Notes: a model not told the origin generated them from the sequence alone. DNA of 64,000 nt from Conchocele bisecta (GCA_029237695.1 CM055265.1:115232067-115296066); one strand, 5' to 3'; positions 11,501-21,939 are shown, counted from the first letter of the stretch. A program made the numbers and translations.

Positions 11501-12696
11501 ACACGCATTGCTCCGGTCTCCCTACCGCCTGTGACAAATCCACTTCGTCCCGCCCCTGCTAAGCCCAGAGTCAAGGTCACAGACTTGTGCTTTTGAAACC
11601 TTAACGCTGGGTAAATGGCTTATAATTTTCTGTTTCCTTGCTCGGATCGCTTCACATTTCACACATGCATTGCTCCAATGGTCCTCTACCGCCCTGTGAC
11701 AAATCCACATTCGTCCCGCCCCCGCTAAGCCCAGGGTCAAGGTCACAGACTTGGTGCATTCGAAACCTTAACGCTGGGTAAATGGCTTATAATTTCTGTT
11801 TCCTTGCTCGGATCTGCTTCACATTTCACACACGCATTGCTCCAATCGTCCTCTACCGCCCTGTGACAAATCCACATTCGTCCCGCCCCTGCTAAGCCCA
11901 GGGTCAGGTCACAGACTTTGTGCTTTTGAAACCTTAACGCTGGGGTAAATGGCTTTATAATTCTGTTTCCTTGCTCGGATCTGCTTCACATTTCACACAC
12001 GCATTGCTCCAATCGTCCTTTACCGCCCTGTGACAAATCCACATTTGTCCTGCCCCCGCTAAGCCCAGGGTCAAGGTCACAGACTTAGTGCTTTTGAAAC
12101 CTTAACGCTGGGTAAATGGCTTATAATTTCTGTTTCCTTGCTCGGATCTGCTTCACATTTCACACACGCATTGCTCCAATGGTCCTCTACCGCCCTGTGA
12201 CAAATCCACATTCGTCCCGCCCCCGCTATGCCCAGGGTCAAGGTCACAGACTTGGTGCGTTCGATATCTTAACGCTGGGTAAATGGCTTATAATTTCTGT
12301 TTCCTTGCTCGGATCTGCTTCACATTTCACACACGCATTGCTCCAATCGTCCTCTACCGCCCTGTGACAAATCCACATTCGTCCCGCCCCCGCTAAGCCC
12401 AGGGTCAAGGTCACAGACTTGGTGCGTTCGAAACATTAACGCTCGGGTAAATGGCTTGTAATTTCTGTGTCCTTATTCGGATCTGCGTCACATTTCTCAC
12501 ACACATTGCTCCAATGCTCCTCTACCGCCCTGTGACAAATCCACATTCGTCCCGCCCCCGCTAAACCCAGGGTCAAGGTCACAAACTTGGTGCGTTCGAA
12601 ACCTTAACGCTCGGGTAAATGACTTATAATCAAATATGCCTCGTTTTCTTTGGCTGCCAGCGGGGGCATTCGTGTGCCGACAGGCCACATTTCTAG
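8581..12696 (+). mobile_element. Helitron-derived pearl-like element with about 24 tandem ~165-bp units
   Basis: Starts TTATGCCCCCGCCACCGAAT as part of a short hairpin with GGTGAGGGGGCATA, followed by a GTAC microsatellite. The body is a head-to-tail array of roughly 165-bp units, each with CCTTAACGCTGGGTAAATGG, CTTGCTCGGATCTGC, TTCACACACGCATTGCTCC and GGGTCAAGGTCACAGACTT. The element ends with a bulged hairpin TGTGCCGACAGGCCACA then TTTCTAG followed by T. Nonautonomous Helitrons of bivalves (pearl elements, HINEs) are known to combine such tandem cores with a hairpin and CTRR-T end. No Rep/helicase coding is present. A complete second element is nested at 9025-10105. Confidence 0.75.
9025..10105 (+). 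mobile_element. Complete nested Helitron-like element with readable empty site
   Basis: Begins TTATGCCCCCGCC, ends ...CCACATTTCTAG. It interrupts an array unit: the left flank is AAATGGCTTA and the right flank TAATTTCTG, while intact neighbouring units read AAATGGCTTATAATTTCTG. The element therefore sits exactly between A and T with no duplication, as established for Helitrons. It holds about five tandem core units of its own. Confidence 0.75.
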
Positions 12697-12984
12697 TTTC
12701 ATAATATCTCTTTGACCCCTTGCCAGACATTGATAATATTTCGCATCAATGTTTGTCTAGGGATGATGCTTCATTACGCACACCCCCACATTTGCATAAT
12801 CCTGTTGATATTTGTTCTACTAACTTGTTCATCTGTGACCTGACTTTTTATTAATTCTGATTTCAAATTGATGGAATGCTTTTATCATGTTTAACGCATG
12901 GAATGACAAAGTAAACGGTGCTTATAGCGATGATAATGCCTGCTCATGTTCGCAAAGCACACCCGGAAGCATTAACAGGTGAAC
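12697..12984. other. Unassigned gene-free stretch
   Basis: Follows the CTAG end of the pearl-like element. No repeat seen elsewhere and no gene recognised. Confidence 0.4.
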
Positions 12985-13145
12985 GTCTCTAAACCGGACA
13001 CCCTGGGTGCATTTTCCTGTGTTTTACGGCATTTAAATTCAGACTCCAACTGGTGGTAAACTGTGTTATATGTAAACTGCGTGGCTGAAGGGGGCGGGGG
13101 GGGGGGGGTTCCAGCCCCGGAATCACCCCTCTAGATCCGCCGGCG
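12985..13145. repeat. Composite fragment: Tigger-like end joined to a hAT-like MITE end
   Basis: GTCTCTAAACCGGACACCCT (Tigger-like end, compare 47498 and 15112) runs into ACTCCAACTGGTGGTAAACT and a poly-G tract ending TAGATCCGCC, which is the inverted terminal part of the CAGGGGCGGATC family (compare 38463-38769). Confidence 0.5.
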
Positions 13146-13379
13146 CAACGAGACGAGTCAGAGACTGATATGCAGGTGAATATCATATATGTCCACAAAT
13201 ATGTGACAGGAAATTGGACAATCTCATTGGTTGAAATTGTCAGTCATATAATAAATATGCATCATTCGTGTAAATATGTATTCGGCCAATATCCAGGTAG
13301 TTAAGTGATAACTATAGATCGCACAGTCGGACTGATTTATTTCAAATATTGTACGGCACATTTCCATCACGGCGGGTAA

Positions 13380-13604
13380 CCTTTGTACGACTAAAATGTT
13401 CGTAAGTGCAAAATTATGATAGGTTGTAAATTTCACAATAACATTGTGTTCTTGTAAACAAGTATTGGATTTACATGTATTGAGCATAGGCTGCATATGC
13501 AGCCTATGCTCAATAAATGTAAATCCATCAATTGAAATTTACAGACTATTCTAAATCTGCAATTATGAACATTTTAGTCGTAAGAAGTTTAGTGAAACGG
13601 GCCT
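13380..13604. repeat. MITE family A, copy 2
   Basis: Central palindrome GAGCATAGGCTGCATATGCA / GCCTATGCTC with arms CTTTGTACGACTAAAATG and complement; ends in GTGAAACGGGCC. Confidence 0.85.
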
Positions 13605-13841
13605 CGGGTTACTTTTACATGCTATACAGTTGTGTCACACCATAAAGCAATCCAACACAGCGTACGTCCCAGACGCGGCCTTAATTGCTTCGCGGGGTAT
13701 GCAATACAGTCGGTATACTCGGCAATCTTGAATCAACGATGCATGTTCACAGTGAAAGGAAAACAGTACGATATGGTCTGTTGGATAATTAAGCGACTGC
13801 ATTCACGTTCATTGCGCTGCATGTACGATACGAGTTGATAG

Positions 13842-13897
13842 TCAGAGCAAGATTAACGCAGATGGTTGTTGCAACCATCTGCGTTAATCTTGCTCAG
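13842..13897. repeat. Perfect short hairpin
   Basis: Arms GAGCAAGATTAACGCAGATG and complement with a 3-base loop. No larger element is visible around it. Confidence 0.6.
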
Positions 13898-13924
13898 AAT
13901 ATCAAGGGTTGCATATGGTTAATT

Positions 13925-14325
13925 GGAACGTGTGTGGCAGGTGGAGGCATGCGATGGGTAATTTAACGATCGGGGTTCATCCTTACCGGAATTCCGACTG
14001 GAGACCTGGTTTGGCCCTCACATAAATTTTTTAATTTTGTATGTGACAGTTGAATCTGATTATACCCCTTATGTGAGTATTACGATTATTCGTAATCCTA
14101 TTTTAGGGGAAGGGGCCAAGTGACCTTAGTGTGGTATGCACCTGACATCAAGTCAGGTTATTTTAATTTCAGGGCTGAATATATTTTTTCTCGATTTAAA
14201 TATTCCGTTCTGATTTTGGTATTTCCCCCCAATGCAGCAGGGTAAAACGGGACCGAACCCGTTTGCCCGGCCTTAAATGACCTTAGCTGTTGATATGCCG
14301 TTAAACACCAAGATAGAAATAAACA
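13925..14325 (+). repeat. SINE-like retroposon, copy 3
   Basis: Shares GGTTTGGCCCTCACATAAAT, GGGCTGAATATA and the tail CGGCCTTAAATGACCTTAGC then TGTTGATATGCCGTTAAACA with copies 1 and 2; ends in (AAAC/AAAT)n. Confidence 0.7.
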
Positions 14326-14396
14326 AATAATTGGAACATTTTTGTATTGTTAAACAACCAGTGGCGAAGAAAACTGATATCCTGATTTACCCTATG

Positions 14397-14437
14397 CAAG
14401 CCGATACTAGAAACTCGCGTTTCTAGTATCGGCTTCC
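14397..14437. repeat. Perfect 17-bp-arm hairpin in the presumed 3' UTR
   Basis: AAGCCGATACTAGAAAC / GTTTCTAGTATCGGCTT with a 4-5 base loop, 43 bp beyond the stop codon of the minus-strand LamG-PAN gene. It may be a UTR structure or a tiny fold-back element; the sequence does not decide. Confidence 0.5.
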
Positions 14438-14479
14438 ATAATGTGTATAACCTCGTATTGATAAACACGAAATAATCAG

Positions 14480-14895
14480 CTATGTCTTCACCGCGTAATA
14501 TGTCGCTCCGATTCTTCCCGCGAAGTCGGTTTCTTCAGCATCATATATCAAGCAATCCTGAACGTCACCGCCGTAGTTGCCGGGAACCACTACAAACGCC
14601 CGGCACCCCTGTACCCGTACACAGAGCCGGGAACAAACGTGTCCGTCCATTGAAACGTTGAAACTATTAATAAGGTTACTGTTCGTGGATGGAACCTGAT
14701 CGACTGTCATTTTCCGACTGTAGCCGTTGGTTTTGGCGCTATCTTGGAGTTTGAATTTTGCAAGAAACGATAACCACAGCGATTGGCGCGTTAACGTTGT
14801 AATGGTAACGACGTCGCCAACGTCTTCTGTGATTGGCGCAGGTGTAGCTGGCGGGTCGGTAAGACAGAATTCTCCGTCGTGTTCTTTATAATGCA
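14480..14895 (-). CDS. LamG-PAN gene, last exon
   Basis: 416 nt with acceptor TTTTCTTTCAG. Encodes HYKEHDGEFCLTDPPATPAP, a polar linker, and a PAN/apple-like block with Cys residues in CSRLCVRVQGC and DCLIYD. Stop codon at 14482-14480. A candidate polyadenylation signal AATAAA is not obvious in the next 100 bases. Confidence 0.75.
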
Positions 14896-17147
14896 CTGAA
14901 AGAAAAGGGGGACACAAAAAATAGTTATACAAACACGCACACACGCCTAGGGCTCGTTTCACTAAACTTCGTACGACTAGTGCAAAATGATGATAGTCTG
15001 TAAATTTCACATTATAATGTTTTCTTGTAAACAATTATTGGAGTTACATGTATTGAGTATATATAGACGCACGATATATGTCTAGGGATGTAATTGATAG
15101 TACATGTGTGGAACCTCTCTAAACCGGACATCGAGAACACATCTGTGATCTTATTGTTGATGAGTTTCTTCGTAATTTATCTCAAGTGTTAATGTCTGTT
15201 CACGATCGCATAGCACACGGCTAAAGGCTCAGAACGATCAAATTTACAATGAAACCAGGGTGTCCGGTGTATAGTGGTGTCACTATAGTATGTTTCGAAT
15301 TGGTATGTGGCTGTGAATCGGTCAAGGTCATATAAGGTCAAATGCGCATATATGGTCTTGCTTCACATGAACTTTTTATCTACTGCATATGCATACGTGC
15401 AGCAGACATCTATGTTACTTATGTAATTACAACTTGGCTAGATGTTTGTAACTTCCGATGTGAGCAATGAGTATCTAAGGTCAAAAATGTGCACACAGTC
15501 GTATTTTGTTTCTAACTTTACTAACTTTTGTTTCTAACTTTACAAGTATCTTCCTTACCGGTTGGCGCCCGTTTCCAGCTCTTCGGCTCACAGAACCCGC
15601 GCATGCGCTTGAAATGCGGCGTGCCGATTACTGTGTTGAACATCTGTACGCAGGCGAAGTTTCCGGTGAACACGTCCTCGTCATCCGGGTCGAGCGACTT
15701 GCCAATACGGAGCCGGCCACTGTGTGGGAAACTGATGATGTCGGAGAACTCGTCGTCCTCGTTATACAGCTCCTTATCGTCCAGGTAGACGGAGATTCGC
15801 CCTGAAGCAATGTATGGTATGTGGGTAATACAGGGATGTGACAGTCAGGAATAATTAAAGTGGTAAGCGCATACAGGGGCGTCCAGATATACTAGATGGA
15901 GATTCACCCTGGAACATGGGATAAGTCGATAGGTAATACAGTGGGGTAATGTTTGACATGTTCGAATGAGACATTGACATAGGTCAGTCTGTCATTTATG
16001 GCCATTCATGTACATGTAAGTGAAGGGATCAGCGCATAAAGGAGTCAATATTACCGTAATATAATATTATATATTTGTTCCCCTTTTGCACGGACCGCTT
16101 CAATTATGAAACAAGATCTGGAACTGTTACTGGGGAACAATTCGGCATATCGAACAATGGGTGCGTCGAATATATAACAACTACCCTGTTCAAGCGAACC
16201 GGATTTGACTGTACATGGAGCACGGTTCGTCCGCCTGTACGAGGAGATAATCTGCGAGCGGATTATCGACCGTACAGGTGGATAACCGTAATGAAAGTTA
16301 TTTATCCTAATCACATCCGTATTTACCCTAATAATGCAGTGAAAACACTCGGCGATACGGGCAAAGTGGAATAATCGATGTGACCAGTATAGCTCCTAAT
16401 CAAATTCGACACTTATAGCCTGATAACAATATACATGTATATTGATTGTTAAAAGCATAACGGGTGGTTCATATATTGAATGGCGAACTGTGCCGATCCT
16501 GATGGTAGCAAAATCCATAAGCCCCATTTCTCCAGTCATCGCCACTAATAATGAGCTATGTTCTCTACCACATACCACAAATTACACGGTTACCAAACAC
16601 CCCACAGTTCTGCATACAGAACCGTGGGGGTGTTTGGTAGCCGTGAATTACAAACATCTCCAATTTATACCTGTCCTGTAGTCCCTGGTGACGACCACGT
16701 AGTTCCATGTTTTCGGATTCAAGAAGTTAACCAAGTACATCATGCCTGCACTCATACCATACTCGTCCCGGAATGAGACCAGGAACGTGTTGGTTAGGGT
16801 GCGAATCTGCATTATTTCCCGATCCTCAGACTGGTAATGCAGCAGCGTTCCGCTTATTTCGTCCCCGTCCAAACTCGGATACACGTACATGGAGATTGTG
16901 AGGTCCATAATTGGCGATTTTCCTTCAAGGTTGATATCGAGAAAAGAGTTACTTTCGTCTTTAATGTTGAACACGGAGTACGGCAAGTCAGGTGGTCCGT
17001 CTGTGAAGAAGAAACACTCCTTGTCGGCGTCGTGTGGAATGTCGTTTCCGCCAATGACGTCATAGTAGAGAGATGTGTTCGCCAACGGCCAAACGTACAT
17101 CGGTTTTTTCACAGCAATAGTGGGTGATAGTAATGACAAGGAGCACA
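14480..17147 (-). CDS. Secreted/extracellular protein with LamG-like and PAN/apple-like domains (three exons seen, 5' end missing)
   Basis: Exons on the minus strand are 17147-16671, 15801-15559 and 14895-14480, each with AG/GT borders and phase-1 junctions that join into one frame of about 378 codons. Exons one and two form a concanavalin A-like (LamG/jellyroll) module: YVWPLANTSLYYDVIGGND near the start, then KTWNYVVVTRDYRTG running across the junction into RISVYLDDKELYN, then GRLRIG, FTGNFACVQMFN and a final RGFCEPKSWK. Exon three has a Thr/Pro-rich link and a Cys-containing PAN/apple-like segment, HVCSRLCVRVQGCRAFVVVP with a later DCLIYDAEETDFAG, and stops after YYAVKT. LamG modules bind glycans or matrix proteins and PAN domains mediate protein or sugar contacts, so an extracellular role is inferred. 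No signal peptide was found; the upstream in-frame stop and acceptor indicate at least one more 5' exon. Symmetric phase-1 exons are typical of extracellular domain shuffling. Confidence 0.75.
14950..15049. repeat. MITE family A half copy in an intron
   Basis: Only one arm, CTCGTTTCACTAAACTTCGT to GTTACATGTATTGAG, is present, in the intron between the last two LamG-PAN exons. Confidence 0.75.
15112..15297. repeat. Tigger-like MITE, diverged
   Basis: Left end GGAACCTCTCTAAACCGGAC and a degraded inverted right end GGGTGTCCGGTGTATAGTGG within the LamG-PAN intron. Confidence 0.55.
15559..15801 (-). CDS. LamG-PAN gene, middle exon
   Basis: 243 nt, acceptor ATTGCTTCAG, donor ACCG|GTAAGG. Encodes RISVYLDDKELYNEDDEF through RGFCEPKSWKRAPT, the closing strands of the LamG-like fold including a conserved-looking Gly-Asn-Phe-Ala and one Cys pair. 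Phase 1 at both ends. Confidence 0.8.
16580..16650. repeat. Intronic hairpin next to a LamG-PAN splice donor
   Basis: Arms AATTACACGGTTACCAAACA and complement (ACGGCTACCAAACACC on the minus strand) with few mismatches and a 6-base loop. It begins about 20 nt inside the intron that follows the exon ending at 16671. Confidence 0.7.
16671..17147 (-). CDS. LamG-PAN gene, first visible exon
   Basis: 477 nt. The acceptor is TTTCTTTTGTCGTCACAG just upstream (minus strand) and the donor is ACAG|GTATAAAT. It encodes the first two thirds of the LamG-like fold, including LTISMYVYPSLDGDEISGTL and FLVSFRDEYGMSAGMMYLVN. The exon starts in the middle of a Val codon, so the initiator Met lies further upstream; the reading frame meets a stop shortly before the acceptor. 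Confidence 0.75.
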
Positions 17148-17180
17148 CTGTGACGACAAAAGAAATGGAACATTGAGGTC

Positions 17181-17637
17181 ATGGACGGATTCAGTGGGAG
17201 GGGGGGGGGGTGTGGGGGGGAGGGGGAACCGGCGCGCGCCCCTCCCCCCCACCCCTAAAATTCGTTGAGTAAATATTTTTTACAAGTTACAAGGCACGTT
17301 TCATGCCAAGTGCCATGTATTCCATGCATTTTTCGTTCGTTGTATTATTGTTTCAAAATGTAAACGTTTTCAATCAAAAATCATGTCTAAACATACTGTG
17401 ACAGTGTCAATAGTTTTGCTCCAAAATGCGCCAGAACGCAGGAAATGCGATGTAGATTTCAAAAAATTTCTGTGGGGAAATGCCCCCCGACCTCTAGCGC
17501 TATCCCGATCTCCGCTCGGTCGACTATTTTGCAATACTTGACTATATTATCGAACGAGATAGCTCGTTCGATAAAAGTTAGCAGCCCCCCCCCCCCCCCC
17601 CCCCCCCACCAACCCGAAATCCTGGATCCGCGCCTGG
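17181..17637. repeat. CAGGGGCGGATC-like MITE with long G and C tracts
   Basis: Ends GGATTCAGTGGGAGGGGG and ...CCTGGATCCGCGCC. The poly-G (about 17197-17230) and poly-C (about 17586-17608) tracts sit just inside the two ends in inverted orientation. The middle holds a short palindrome ATCGAACGAGATAGCTCGTT. Confidence 0.55.
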
Positions 17638-17857
17638 AGGTGAGCATGATGTTAGCATGTTATTGTCATTTTGTTATTTGTTACCTTGACAAAATATTCA
17701 CTGTTAATTGTTATTTGCCCATTCTGTTCATATACATGTTATTTTATTTATATTGCTCGACATACGAGACACGCCATATGATTTTGTACCTTCAGATATC
17801 TGCGTTATTTCATGAAATACGTTTAAAAAAATTGCAATATTTTCCGTAAATGTCGGC

Positions 17858-17925
17858 CAAAGTTGACAAAATGTTCAGAGTACATTCCATGCACATGTAC
17901 TCTGAAAAGGTTGTCAATTTTTGAC
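17858..17925. repeat. Hairpin related to 19256-19300
   Basis: Arms GTTGACAAAATGTTCAGAGT and complement ACTCTGAAAAGGTTGTCAA. The same arm recurs at 19258-19295 (TGTACTCTGAACATTTTGTC), so it is a recurring element. Confidence 0.55.
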
Positions 17926-18134
17926 TTTATTTATGAAAAATATGTAAATTTTGTAAACACCAAAGTTTTTAACATAAATTCAGATTTTTGTTTTCAAGGC
18001 CTTGTTTGTTTTTACCGGATATGTAAGTAGGTTTAGGCCATCGGGATGGACGCTTAACAGAGAAAAACATTGGCATGGCCTTATGATGACGCGAGTAATA
18101 CAACGTTCTATTTAGCATGAATAGCACACATAGG

Positions 18135-18578
18135 CAAGGAACATTATCACGTAGTTACAACAACAACAATGGCTGGAAGGGTTGAAATCGCGCCCACTCC
18201 AACTTAAGTATTATTTGATATGCTCCTTAATATGCAACGGTTTTGATGAAATATGGCACAGCAAACGCGTCTTCGTGACCTGCATTTGGTGGTCTCGGGA
18301 CTTCGGCACATACTTATGTCGTTTTTGTGAAGAATTGATTTCCGTGTCAATAAACACGGAAATCGATTCTTCGCAAAAACGACAGAAGCTTGTGCCAAAG
18401 TACCGAGACCACCAAATGCAGCTTAAGAAGACGCGTTTGATGCACCATATTTCATCAAAATCCGTTATATAATAAGGACAATATAAAATAATAGTTTTAA
18501 TACGTACTTCAAATCGGAGGCGCTTCTGGAAGTTTCAGTAATTGTTGCTGTTGTTGTAACCACGTGATATGCACCTTG
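18135..18578. repeat. Fold-back MITE family E, copy 2
   Basis: Ends CAAGGAACATTATCACGTAG and ...CACGTGATATGCACCTTG, with (CAA)n/(TTG)n subterminal runs and long inverted arms centred near 18340. Flanks ATAGG / ATAGC resemble a 5-bp duplication. Confidence 0.75.
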
Positions 18579-18983
18579 ATAGCGTGATAAAGAAAATTGA
18601 ATTACACAAAAAAACATAAATTAATACATACCAATACTAATAAAATACACAGTTCTATCATCCATATCCAATTAAAGGTAGAGCGACCAATGTTCTATGA
18701 CTGTTCCCTGATACTGTATGTTTTTCTCCGATACGTCATAGACTGAACGTCCACAAATCAGCAGACGATATTAAGTCTAGAGAGATGCCATCAAATGGTG
18801 ATAGGTATTATTGGAATACGAATTTCATTCGACAGCCGTGTTGAGTAGACATCAGGAAATAAACAGCAATTATTTGTCCACCCAAAATGCATCAATATAA
18901 ATAACATCCACTTGTAGACTTCCCGGGTATGGAAGGTGTCAATTCCCACCCAACATATATATGTATTTTAAAGGCACTGCGTC

Positions 18984-19243
18984 CACAGGGGTGGATCTGG
19001 AGGGGGGCGAGGGTTCCGGGTTGCACCCCCCCCCCCCCCGTTCAGCAACGGAGTTTACATAGATCACAGTTTACACAGGAAAGTGCATTTCGAAGAGCTC
19101 GCCAATAGGACAACACACTAGTTGCGAACGGTAACTTTTGCAATTACTCCCGTACCGTCCGTAGCTAGCGGGAGTAGATTACAAGAGGTACCTTCGCTAG
19201 ACAACTAAACAACCCCCCTTCCCCAAATGCTGGATCCGCCCTT
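18984..19243. repeat. CAGGGGCGGATC family MITE
   Basis: Termini CAGGGGTGGATCTGGAGG and ...TGCTGGATCCGCCCTTG, a poly-C tract, and an internal palindrome ACTCCCGTACCGTC..GCGGGAGTAG. Homologous to 38463-38769. Confidence 0.7.
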
Positions 19244-19444
19244 GAATTATATTCCACATGTACTCTGAACATTTTGTCAACTTCTGATTTTATTTATGAA
19301 GGTGCAAAATCGCATGGCGTGTCTCATATGTGTCTTTTTTCCACGTTATGGGCTGCTGATGAAATATCAAACAATCGCAGTCGTTATGTGATCACATTTC
19401 AAATATTTTACGCGTTAATTTTCTGTCTGTCAAGCAGGGCATAC

Positions 19445-19622
19445 GTACACCGAGTTTTCAGACTAGTCCATTTATGAAAAGGGGGTATTTGTTGTTCTCA
19501 AAAATATTAAAATTACTTTCAAACAGTGCAGATCCTGATGAGACGGCTCGTTACGAGCCGCCTCATCTGGATCTGCACTGTTTGCGTAAACCGATATAGC
19601 GGGCTTTCGGGTTCAAAGGGTT
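19445..19622. repeat. piggyBac-like MITE family D, right-hand part
   Basis: Contains the palindrome CAGATCCTGATGAGACGGCT / AGCCGCCTCATCTGGATCTG and ends GGGTTCAAAGGGTTAA. It shares its final TTAA with the next family D piece. Confidence 0.75.
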
Positions 19623-19734
19623 AACCCGTTCACCTCCAAATATACAGCATGGTACGTTCCATGATAGTGTTGCACTATTCCATTAGCAAATACAAAATGG
19701 GTATAAAAAGGAGTATTGTTTCAAAATATCAGAA
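19619..19734. repeat. piggyBac-like MITE family D, left-hand part
   Basis: Begins TTAACCCGTTCACCTCC and continues with the family sequence CATGGTACGTTCCATG until it is interrupted by a SINE at 19735. Confidence 0.65.
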
Positions 19735-20012
19735 CTACTGATCCAAGGGTCGTGGGTTCGAGCCTGACTAGCGGCGTGCGTTCTGTCCTTGAGCAAGACA
19801 CTTCATACACACTGCTCCAGTTCACCCAGCTGTAAATGGGTACCGATAATTCGTAGTTGATCTGTAAATACGGATTACCGGCTTCTCTCAAAAATCTCTA
19901 CCTCCGTTCTTCCTCCCATTCTTGGGAGACGGCATGCAAGGTCATAGAGCCAGTGCCGCCGTTAAATATAAGCTAAAAAAAAGATAAAAAAAAAGAAAAG
20001 AAAATAAAAAAC
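19735..20012 (+). repeat. tRNA-derived SINE with 11-bp target duplication
   Basis: Starts near a B-box-like GGGTCGTGGGTTCGAGCCTG. It has a central GAGCAAGACACTTCATACAC-ACTGCTCCAGTTCACCCAGC domain of the type shared by several animal SINEs, and ends in an A-rich tail. Flanked by the perfect direct repeat AAATATCAGAA at 19724-19734 and 20013-20023, which is the hallmark of LINE-mediated insertion. Confidence 0.8.
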
Positions 20013-20181
20013 AAATATCAGAAGCATAGAATACAGTAATGTATATTTCCGTAATGTATGTTTCTGAAAATATTAACCGGGTATGGAAGGTGTTTGAGCC
20101 AATTCCCATAAGCCGAATGAATAAAAAATATTAAATATATGGACAAGCTCACACTGTAGATTTTGAGGAGCCGGCTCATCA

Positions 20182-20415
20182 GGGGCCCGTTTCACTAAAC
20201 TTCGTACATTACGACTAAAATGTTCGTAAGTGCAAATTTAGGATTGTCTGGACAATTAAATTGATGGATTTACATTTATTGAGCATAGGCTGCTCATGCA
20301 GCCTATGCTCAACAAATGTAAATCCAATAATTGTTTAAGAGAAAACATTGTTAATATGAAATGTACAGACTATCATAATTTTGTACTTGCGAACATTTTT
20401 TTGTACTTACGAACA
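20182..20415. repeat. MITE family A, copy
   Basis: Starts GGGCCCGTTTCACTAAACTT, with central hairpin AGCATAGGCTGCTCATGCAG / CCTATGCTC; the far end merges into family S sequence. Confidence 0.8.
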
Positions 20416-20590
20416 AATGTGTTTATTTTCCGTTTTCTTAAGAATTATTTTAACTGCGCCTCACGGTTACGGAAAGTAGTTCGGCGTGTGAGTTTACTGG
20501 GATATACATTTTGGACAGAGACTTGCTACGGGTCAATCAAATGTTACGGAATTGTGTAAATATTGTTGTGCTGGAATTATATAGTGTTTA
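20416..20590. repeat. MITE family S, one arm (inverted)
   Basis: Reverse orientation of the arm seen at 42946-43130 and 48018-48190: TTTCTTAAGAATTATTTTAA ... GTGCTGGAATTATA. The hairpin half is absent. Confidence 0.7.
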
Positions 20591-20649
20591 CCAATGTTGG
20601 CTTTATGTTCTGTCTGTTTTCGCGATCTCAACCTATGCGTGAGTTTAAG

Positions 20650-21860
20650 GAATTTTATAAGGTACCTTTTCTCATGAACTGAATGTGACCACTTCATAGG
20701 AATATTGTACCTTATGATAATTGACACCGGTCTAGCTATGCTGGTTGTAATTTCATAAGGTATCTTTTCACATGAACTGAATATGAATATGGCCAACTCA
20801 TACGAAAATGTACCGTATAGTAATTGCCACCAGCCTAGCTATGCTGGTTGAGAATTTCAAAAGGGACATTTTCCCATGAACTTAATCTGGTCAACTCATA
20901 GGCAAAGATACCGTGTTATAATTGACACCAGCCTAGCTATGTTGGTTGAAAATTGCATAAGGTATCTTATCCCATGAACTGAGTATAGCCAACGTATTGG
21001 ACAGGGTTCCTTAACCCTTTCAACCCTAAGTAACTGGAATGGATTTTGATATGTTCATTTTGCAACCAACCCAACCGTCACCAAATGGTTTTCAGACTAG
21101 TCCATTTATGAAAAGGGGATATTTTTTGTTCTCAAAAATATTAAAATTACTTTCTTTCAAAAAGTGCAGATCCTGATGAGACGGCTCGTTACGAGCCGGC
21201 TCATCTGGATCTGCACTTTTTGCATAAACCGCTATAGCGGGATTTCGGGTTCAAAGGGTTAAGATAATTGACACCAGCATATTTATGCTGGTTTGAAAGT
21301 TTATAAGGTACATTTTCCCATGAACTGAATATGGTCAACTCATGGGGAAAGGTACCTAATGATAATTGACACCAGCCGCCTAGCTATGCTGGTTGAGCAT
21401 TCCATAAGGTACATATTCCTAACTAAATATGGTCAGCTCCTTGGAAAATGTATCTTATGATAATTGACACTAGCCTAACTATGCTGATTTGGATTTCCAT
21501 AAGGTACCTTTTCCCATGAACTGAACAAGGCTAACTCATACGAAAATGTACGATAATTGACACCAGTCTAGCTATGCTGGTTGAGAATTTCATACGGTAC
21601 TCTTTCTCATGAACTGAATATGGTCAGCTGGTGGGAAAGGGTACCTTGCGATAATGGAAATCAGCTTAAGCTATACTGGTCTAAAATTTCATAATCTACA
21701 TATTCCTATCAATTGAATATGTTCAACTCGTATGGAAAGGTACCTGTTCTCATGAACTTAATACAGTCAACTCGTAGGAAAATGAACCCTATGCTTTAAG
21801 AATTTCATAATGTACCGTCGTTTCCCATGAACTGAACTCTGGAAATAATTTAGGAAATGC
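20650..21860. repeat. Tandem array of ~98-bp units
   Basis: About ten diverged units, each with TAAGGTACCTTTTCCCATGA, ACTGAATATGGTCAACTCAT, and the palindromic ACCAGCCTAGCTATGCTGGT after ATAATTGAC. Interrupted at 21011-21262 by a family D MITE. No coding potential. Confidence 0.8.
21011..21262. repeat. piggyBac-like MITE family D, complete
   Basis: 252 bp from TTAACCCTTTCAACCC to GGGTTCAAAGGGTTAA with TTAA at both ends, inserted in the 98-bp tandem array. Central palindrome CAGATCCTGATGAGACGGCT / complement. TTAA target duplication with CCC..GGG ends is characteristic of piggyBac. Confidence 0.85.
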
Positions 21861-21939
21861 GGGGGGGGGGGGAGGTGCAAATATTGTCGTCGGCTGTTTC
21901 TTCAACATTGTTTTAAATAAAAATGTGATTTGCCAGCAC

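Noticed and set aside
8583..12730. Many short repeated peptides (for example MTLTLGLAGAGRMWICHRAV) on the minus strand
   Set aside because: They arise from the ~165-bp tandem pearl-like core; each is interrupted at unit variations and shows no protein-like conservation.
19740..19775. Possible tRNA gene from GGGTTCGAGCC
   Set aside because: Only a B-box-like segment is present, embedded in a SINE with an 11-bp target duplication; no cloverleaf.
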